Both the position numbers and the translations under genes were made by a program. A stretch of 16,689 nt of DNA, from assembly GCA_964574405.1 (NCBI GenBank), contig CAZNNN010000015.1, positions 1 through 16,689 of the forward strand. The letters are read 5' to 3'. The number at the start of each line of letters is the position of its first letter. Within the stretch, counting starts at the first letter, position 1. Shown here in pieces: positions 12,395 through 16,689 of the stretch. The DNA is from JBBAAW01 sp964574405. Lineage in GTDB: Bacteria > Patescibacteriota > WWE3 > UBA101185 > UBA10185. Under the pieces are notes generated by a model that was not told where the DNA came from, searched no databases, and saw nothing but the letters and a program-made list of their open reading frames with translations.

Positions 12395-12403
12395 ATAGTA
12401 TCA
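12395..12403 (-). promoter_or_regulatory. Possible extended -10 promoter of rplS
   Basis: TGA TACTAT on the minus strand (12403-12395). The first three bases are also the ClpE stop codon. The ATG is 9 nt downstream, so a 3-nt leader is predicted. The match to TATAAT is moderate (4 of 6). Confidence 0.35.
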
Positions 12404-14515
12404 AAAATTTGCCTGTTGCACAACTGCTTTCTCCTTAACTGCCACTTTTAGCGCTTTGCCGTCCATAACCACATCCAAATCATCGCCTTCTAACGCGTCG
12501 CCTCCGATGATCATTTGGGATAGTTTATCTTCCACTTCCTTTTGAATTAGCCTTTTTAACGGTCTTGCACCGTATTCATCGCTATAACCCTCTTTGGCTA
12601 GCCAGTCCAAAACCGCGTCATCTACACTTAAACTAACTTTTTTTTCAAGAAGCATCTTTCTAACTTTTTCCATTTCCAACACTACAATTTTTCTTATATC
12701 CTCCTTTGAAAGACTAACAAACATCACTATTTCATCTATTCTGTTTAAGAATTCTGGCTTAAAGGTGTCTTTGAGCGACTCTCTAACTTTTCTTTCCATT
12801 TCCTCCTTTTTAGCTTGGGACGACTCACTAGGTAGTGCCCTGCCAAACCCAATGTCGCTCTTTTTAAGTAGCTCACTACCCACATTGGAAGTCATAATTA
12901 AAATGGTATTTTTAAAGTCCACCGTGCGACCTTTACTGTCCGTAAGTCTACCGTCCTCCATAATTTGCAAAAGCAAGTTAAAAACATCCGGATGAGCTTT
13001 TTCCACCTCGTCCAACAAAATTACGCTATACGGCTTTCTGCGCACAATTTCTGTAAGATTACCACCCTCACCGTAGCCAATATAACCCGGAGGCGCGCCT
13101 ATCATTTTGCTTACGGTGTGTTTTTCCATGTACTCACTCATATCAAGTCGCACTAAAGCGTTTTCATTGCCATATAAAATTTCCGCCAAACTTTTTGCCA
13201 ACTCCGTTTTGCCCACGCCCGTAGGACCCATAAACATAAAAACGCCAATGGGGCGCTTTATATCCCGCAAACCTGCCCGCGCTCTGCGGATGGCGGAACT
13301 TACGGATTTTACTGCTTCGTTTTGATTAACCATGCGCGCATGAATAAGCTCCTCCATCTTTATAAGTCGCTCTTTTTCGGCCAGCGACACCTCTTCCACC
13401 GGAATACCCGTCATCCTGGCTACTACTCTTGCCACCGCCTCCCGCTCCACCGTGGGAATTTCTTCCAGTTTAGTTTGCATCCAAATTTCCACTAACTCGC
13501 TTTTAACTTTTTCCAAATCCTCCACCTGCTTTTTAATTTTTGGCAACTCTTCTTGGGAAAGTTGGGTTTTTTGCAAATCTTTTAAGTCTTTAAGCTGTTG
13601 TTCCACTATTTTTAGGTTTTCAGGTTCTTTAACCTGGGTAAGACGCACTTGCGCACACGCCTCATCTATTACATCAATGGCCTTATCGGGCAAAAACCTA
13701 TCAGAAATGTAGCGGGAAGCAAGCTTAACCGCATATTCCAGCGCGGAGTCACTAATTTTTACTCTATGATGTTGTTCGTATCTTTCCCGCAAGCCTTTCA
13801 CAATCTCCACGGCATCTTCTGGCGAGGGTTCTTTTACTAAAATAGGCTGAAAACGCCTTTCTAACGCGCCATCGCGTTCTATATATCTACGATACTCTTC
13901 CAGCGTGGTAGCACCCACCAACTGCAACTCTCCGCGCGCTAACGAGGGTTTTAAAATATTGGCGGCATCCATGGCCTCTGTACTACCGCTAGCTCCTGCA
14001 CCAACCACTTGATGCAGTTCGTCAATAAACATAATAATAGCGCCTTGGGCTTTAACCACTTCGTTTATAATATTTTTAAGCCGTTCTTCAAACATCCCTC
14101 TATGGTTAGTACCAGCAATAATGGCGGTTAGATCTAGGGCAAAAACGCGCTTACCACGCAAAGGTTCTGGTACTTGACCACTCACAATTCTTTGAGCTAA
14201 GCCTTCCACTATGGCGGTTTTTCCCACTCCGGGATCGCCAATTAAAACAGGATTATTTTTGGTTCTGCGACACAAAATATGCACCAGCCGTTCAATTTCT
14301 TCTTTTCTACCAATAACGGGGTCGAGTCTGCCAATTTTGGCAAGATTTGTTAAGTCGCGCCCAAATTTGTCAAGCAGTGTAGCTGAACCGGAGGACACTT
14401 GAGAAAGTTCAAAATTACACGCTTCGCAAAGAGCAAGGTACACTTGCTTGCCGTCGATGAGTTTGTATGAAGTTACCGTGGCGGGATTTTGCCCGCATCT
14501 TTGACATATCACCAT
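12401..14515 (-). CDS. clpE: ClpE-like AAA+ unfoldase with N-terminal zinc finger
   Basis: The product is 704 residues. Cys4, Cys7, Cys30 and Cys33 form a C-x2-C-x22-C-x2-C zinc finger, the ClpE hallmark, in place of the Clp N-domain. The first AAA+ module has Walker A GDPGVGKT (93-100) and Walker B IIMFIDEL (Asp165, Glu166). A coiled middle region spans about 300-350. The second module has GPTGVGKT (430-437) and VILLDEVE (Asp502, Glu503). An IGF loop (555-557) indicates docking to ClpP, so it feeds unfolded proteins to that protease. Firmicute ClpE is about 700 residues, as here. A CIRCE-like operator lies upstream (14537-14563), which suggests HrcA control. A GTG directly after the ATG, at 14512, is a possible alternative start. 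It follows polA by 51 nt on the same strand. Confidence 0.93.
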   Translation of the reverse strand: MVICQRCGQNPATVTSYKLIDGKQVYLALCEACNFELSQVSSGSATLLDKFGRDLTNLAKIGRLDPVIGRKEEIERLVHILCRRTKNNPVLIGDPGVGKTAIVEGLAQRIVSGQVPEPLRGKRVFALDLTAIIAGTNHRGMFEERLKNIINEVVKAQGAIIMFIDELHQVVGAGASGSTEAMDAANILKPSLARGELQLVGATTLEEYRRYIERDGALERRFQPILVKEPSPEDAVEIVKGLRERYEQHHRVKISDSALEYAVKLASRYISDRFLPDKAIDVIDEACAQVRLTQVKEPENLKIVEQQLKDLKDLQKTQLSQEELPKIKKQVEDLEKVKSELVEIWMQTKLEEIPTVEREAVARVVARMTGIPVEEVSLAEKERLIKMEELIHARMVNQNEAVKSVSSAIRRARAGLRDIKRPIGVFMFMGPTGVGKTELAKSLAEILYGNENALVRLDMSEYMEKHTVSKMIGAPPGYIGYGEGGNLTEIVRRKPYSVILLDEVEKAHPDVFNLLLQIMEDGRLTDSKGRTVDFKNTILIMTSNVGSELLKKSDIGFGRALPSESSQAKKEEMERKVRESLKDTFKPEFLNRIDEIVMFVSLSKEDIRKIVVLEMEKVRKMLLEKKVSLSVDDAVLDWLAKEGYSDEYGARPLKRLIQKEVEDKLSQMIIGGDALEGDDLDVVMDGKALKVAVKEKAVVQQANF

Positions 14516-14517
14516 AA

Positions 14518-14551
14518 TTTATAGGTTAGCATATCTTTAGCACTTGTGCAA
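14518..14551 (-). promoter_or_regulatory. Possible clpE promoter overlapping the CIRCE-like site
   Basis: Two readings compete on the minus strand. TTGCAC (14551-14546), a 17-nt spacer and TGC-TAACCT (14528-14523) give RNA starting near the ATG. Alternatively TATAAA (14523-14518), a 5/6 match with no -35, starts RNA at the GTG (14512). In both cases the operator lies across the upstream part of the promoter, where bound repressor would block polymerase. Confidence 0.35.
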
Positions 14552-14563
14552 TTTATGTGCTAA
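14537..14563. promoter_or_regulatory. CIRCE-like operator (HrcA binding site) upstream of clpE
   Basis: On the minus strand TTAGCAC (14563-14557), 13 nt, GTGCTAA (14543-14537). CIRCE is TTAGCACTC-N9-GAGTGCTAA, 27 bp in all. Here the outer 7 bases of each arm match perfectly and the total length is exactly 27 bp; only the inner two bases of each arm (TC/GA) differ. A second copy of the half-site, GGTTAGC/GCTAACC (14524-14530/14559-14565), overlaps it. Confidence 0.65.
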
Positions 14564-14566
14564 CCA

Positions 14567-16405
14567 CTAATGTTCCCACACATCGCCCACCGTGGGGTCG
14601 GAAACTATGGGAACTTTTTTAACAATTAATTCCCCCGCGCGTATCATTTCTTCCTGTTGACATTTTGCCCAATGTTCGGCTTGATCGGCGCGCACCTCGG
14701 TTACTACCTCATCGTGCACGGTGTGCGTTATAGCGCCCTCCACACCCTCTTTTTTCATGCGCTCGCTAATAAAAACCAGCGCGTATTTAATAACATCGGC
14801 GTTAGTACCTTGAATAGGGTGATTTTTAGCTTCCCGCTGAATTTGCCCAATTTTTTTTCTATAATCTGGGTCGTTAGGATCGGGCTTAGTATACCAGCGC
14901 TTTCTCCCCGCTGGTGTAATACTCCAGCCTTTGGCCACCGCCTCGTTAGCTACTCCGTCCAAAAAATTACGCACTTTGGGGTAAGAGGCAAAATATTTAT
15001 TCATATAATCTGCGCCCTCTTCTTTGGAGACGGGTTTACCCGTCTCCTGCTCAAGTCGCTTTGCCAAACCCATAGGACCCATACCGTACATTAAACCAAA
15101 ACCAATGGGTTTAGCTATTTGGCGGAGTTCCGGAAACTTTTTTTTAAAATCAGGCGTGTATTCTTTATTAAACATTAAAGCAGCGGTGTAGGAATGAATA
15201 TCCAAGTTATTTTTTAAGGCCTCAATCATTTTTATATCGCCAGAAAGATCGGCTAATATTCTCATTTCCATTGACGAATAATCTGTTACCACTAGCTTAA
15301 AACCTGGGGCGGGAGTAAAACAACGCCTAAACGGGGCTTCTTCAGAATTTCTGGGAATTTGCTGTAAATTGGGTCTGGAGCACGCAAATCTCCCAGTAGC
15401 CGTGCCAAGTTGCATAAAATCTGGGTGCAGCCTGCCTGTAACTTTGTTGACTTTAGCAATTAAGCTATCACCAAAGGCACTAATAAGTTTGGCATAGGCT
15501 CTATAATCGCGAAGTACTCTTGCTACTGGATGACTTAAACCCGCCAAAATTTCATCCCCCGTAGACGGTATGCCTAGCTTTAATTTGTTGTTAAATAAGT
15601 CTAGTAACTGCTGATTACTGTTAGTATTAATTACATCCGCATGTTGTCCAAACAGATCTTCTTGGGTTGACTCGTATAGGGGTCTAATAGTTTGTTGAAA
15701 AATGCCCAGAGTTTCATCCCGCTTAATGCGTAAGCCGGCAATGATGGCTCGCCATTTAGGCACATTAATATATAAACCTTTAAGCTCCATTTCCGCCACC
15801 ACGGTGGTAACGGCAAATTCTAATTTAGCAATATTTATTAAATTTTCTTCCTGAAGGCGTTTGTATTGCGCGTTAAAGATGGGAAAAAGCACTAGAGTAT
15901 CCAAAGCGGAATATTTTAATTGAGATTCGGTGATTTGCGCTTTTTGTTCCTCAAAGGATCTTCTGGTAGCTTTATCTAACCGGGTTTCCAAGTATTGTTC
16001 GGAGAGATTGGCTAGAGATTGTGGACGCTTTAAGCCGGCAGTTAAAACGCCCTCTGCCAACATAGTATCAAAAATATTGTTTATTTTTGCTCCCACTTGT
16101 AATTTTATAAAGCCGTAATCAAATTTACCATTTTGCATTATTTTTATAATTTTGGGGTTTTCCAAAAGTTTAATTAACGGCTCTACGCCAAAAAGTGGCA
16201 GTACTTGGGCGTCAAAAATGTAACACACCTCTTCCGTACCAATTTGTAAAAGTAAAAGTTTATCAGTGTAAGGATCTAAGCCCGTACCCTCAATGTCCAC
16301 CCCTAGCATTTGCTGTTTTTCCAATATCTCCACCGCTTTAATCAGCTGATCCATGTTGGTAATGTGTTCATATTTAGGGTCAATAAAACTAAACTTGAGT
16401 TCCAT
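14567..16405 (-). CDS. polA: DNA polymerase I, 3'-5' exonuclease plus polymerase, no 5' nuclease domain
   Basis: The product is 612 residues. The exonuclease domain (about 15-185) keeps the DEDDy residues: Asp37 and Glu39 in VDIEGTG, Asp96 in NGKFDYGF, Tyr165 and Asp169 in YSALD. The polymerase domain has motif A DYSSMEMR (Asp375), motif B RQIAKPIGFGLMYG (Arg428, Lys432, Phe436, Tyr440) and motif C HTVHDE (Asp565). It is a natural Klenow-type protein; the usual 300-residue 5' nuclease is absent. Motif A has Ser where most have Gln, and motif B has Gly-Phe-Gly for Asn-Phe-Gly. The role is gap filling and repair synthesis. The TGT TATACT element 6 nt before the ATG predicts a leaderless mRNA. 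Confidence 0.95.
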   Translation of the reverse strand: MELKFSFIDPKYEHITNMDQLIKAVEILEKQQMLGVDIEGTGLDPYTDKLLLLQIGTEEVCYIFDAQVLPLFGVEPLIKLLENPKIIKIMQNGKFDYGFIKLQVGAKINNIFDTMLAEGVLTAGLKRPQSLANLSEQYLETRLDKATRRSFEEQKAQITESQLKYSALDTLVLFPIFNAQYKRLQEENLINIAKLEFAVTTVVAEMELKGLYINVPKWRAIIAGLRIKRDETLGIFQQTIRPLYESTQEDLFGQHADVINTNSNQQLLDLFNNKLKLGIPSTGDEILAGLSHPVARVLRDYRAYAKLISAFGDSLIAKVNKVTGRLHPDFMQLGTATGRFACSRPNLQQIPRNSEEAPFRRCFTPAPGFKLVVTDYSSMEMRILADLSGDIKMIEALKNNLDIHSYTAALMFNKEYTPDFKKKFPELRQIAKPIGFGLMYGMGPMGLAKRLEQETGKPVSKEEGADYMNKYFASYPKVRNFLDGVANEAVAKGWSITPAGRKRWYTKPDPNDPDYRKKIGQIQREAKNHPIQGTNADVIKYALVFISERMKKEGVEGAITHTVHDEVVTEVRADQAEHWAKCQQEEMIRAGELIVKKVPIVSDPTVGDVWEH

Positions 16406-16411
16406 GAAAGA

Positions 16412-16420
16412 AGTATAACA
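16412..16420 (-). promoter_or_regulatory. Extended -10 promoter of polA, leaderless
   Basis: TGT TATACT (16420-16412 on the minus strand), then 6 nt (TCTTTC) and the ATG at 16405. Same geometry as the starts at 3930, 4321 and 10312. Confidence 0.55.
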
Positions 16421-16426
16421 CTCTCG

Positions 16427-16567
16427 TCAGGGTGTAGTCGGTTGAGTAAAATGTACAACCCCAAACTTATTAAGCACGGGAAGCTTTATGTAGTAGGTGC
16501 TACTGGAACAATAGGCTAAAGCGGGAAAATTGCTACCATCAAATAATACTAATGGTCTTTTAGTCAT
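16427..16567 (-). CDS. Candidate 46-residue ORF, possibly a remnant of a PolA-type 5' nuclease domain
   Basis: ATG at 16567 opens MTKRPLVLFDGSNFPALAYC, and the frame continues to TGA at 16429-16427, 21 nt before polA. The opening resembles the start of E. coli PolA (NPLILVDGSSYLYRAY): Pro-Leu, a hydrophobic run, Asp-Gly-Ser, and Ala-Tyr align. The later LPVLNKFG could match the PPLTNSAG region. The rest of a nuclease domain is absent, so if related it is a relic. It begins 15 nt after a minus-strand terminator and has no visible promoter or Shine-Dalgarno sequence. The opposite strand has a competing 22-residue ORF (16451-16519). Coding status is uncertain. Confidence 0.3.
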   Translation of the reverse strand: MTKRPLVLFDGSNFPALAYCSSSTYYIKLPVLNKFGVVHFTQPTTP

Positions 16568-16582
16568 TTTGATAGGGCAGTT

Positions 16583-16618
16583 AAAAAAGACCCCTAGATC
16601 CTGTTACAGAGCTAGGGG
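16583..16618 (-). terminator. Rho-independent terminator of a minus-strand gene beyond the right edge
   Basis: On the minus strand CCCCTAG (16618-16612) pairs with CTAGGGG (16597-16591), with inner TC/GA pairs, followed by TC and six T (16588-16583). Since no gene to its right is complete in the window, the terminated transcript must come from beyond 16689 or be a short RNA. Confidence 0.7.
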
Positions 16619-16662
16619 GGTTTAGCAAGTTAATATGTATATGATTGCAAAGAAAATAGCTT

Positions 16663-16677
16663 TTGTCAAGATGACAA
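16663..16677. repeat. Short palindrome TTGTCA-AGA-TGACAA
   Basis: Two 6-bp arms (16663-16668 and 16672-16677) around 3 nt. The minus strand across it also reads TTGACA (16669-16664), a consensus -35, but no -10 lies at the right distance. It could be an operator. Otherwise, 16619-16689 holds no gene that I can support. Confidence 0.4.
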
Positions 16678-16689
16678 TATATGTTATTT

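Noticed and set aside
14657..15094. 145-codon plus-strand ORF, and similar ones at 12594-12995 and 13452-13712
   Set aside because: They lie antisense to well-supported polA and clpE coding regions and show no domain or promoter.
16451..16519. 22-codon plus-strand ORF ending in YVVGATGTIG
   Set aside because: The Rossmann-like glycine motif is interesting, but the ORF stops right after it, has no promoter or ribosome site, and lies antisense to the 46-codon ORF.
1..16689. CRISPR arrays, insertion sequences, origins
   Set aside because: No regularly spaced repeats, transposase motifs with terminal repeats, or DnaA-box clusters were seen.

Overview
The window looks like part of a small-genome, AT-rich bacterial chromosome, most probably from the Candidate Phyla Radiation (Patescibacteria). 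The lineage is inferred from gene style, not from a marker search. Supporting signs are short intergenic gaps, a DNA polymerase I with no 5' nuclease domain, a zinc-finger ClpE-like unfoldase, a SurA-N-type lipid-side foldase without a PPIase domain, a thioredoxin fused to a CcdA/DsbD-like membrane domain, an ORF6N protein, and first genes of transcription units whose start codon sits on the predicted transcription start. TGA is used as a stop, so the code is the standard bacterial one.

Layout, left to right. 1-901 (minus): a truncated membrane-anchored protein and a secreted coiled-coil protein. 933-2403 (minus): a small unknown protein overlapping a Y-family DNA polymerase. 2461-4199 (plus): a tightly overlapping run of a small membrane protein, a ferric-reductase-like haem membrane protein, UppP and a thioredoxin-like protein. 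4321-5719 (plus): a thioredoxin/CcdA-like fusion that is interrupted only by a 100-N assembly gap. The gap is flanked by the same 18 bases on both sides, so it is probably spurious. 5722-8844 (minus): a SurA-N-like foldase and an MgtA-type P-type ATPase. 8933-9958 (plus): tRNA-Lys(UUU) followed by an ORF6N/PLD-like gene broken by a one-base frameshift. 10083-11379 (plus): a variant CDGSH iron-sulfur protein behind a structured leader, then a DRB0094-type (Rnl5) RNA ligase. 11443-16405 (minus): DNA polymerase I, a ClpE-like unfoldase preceded by a CIRCE-like operator, ribosomal protein L19 with a repeat-derived tail, and an RRM protein with a long leader.

Themes. (1) Several gene starts share a promoter of the form TGnTATAAT followed by exactly 6 nt and then ATG, which predicts leaderless mRNAs; internal operon genes instead overlap or carry Shine-Dalgarno sequences. 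(2) Envelope redox genes (haem membrane protein, CAGC thioredoxin, CPHC thioredoxin/CcdA-like fusion) cluster with UppP. (3) Nucleic-acid repair genes recur: Y-family polymerase, Pol I, RNA ligase. (4) ClpE appears to be under HrcA/CIRCE control. The least explained elements are the 26-codon ORF with a perfect Shine-Dalgarno sequence on the minus strand at 4202-4282, the two-part hairpin leader at 10006-10068, and a 46-codon ORF resembling the start of a PolA 5' nuclease just upstream of polA.
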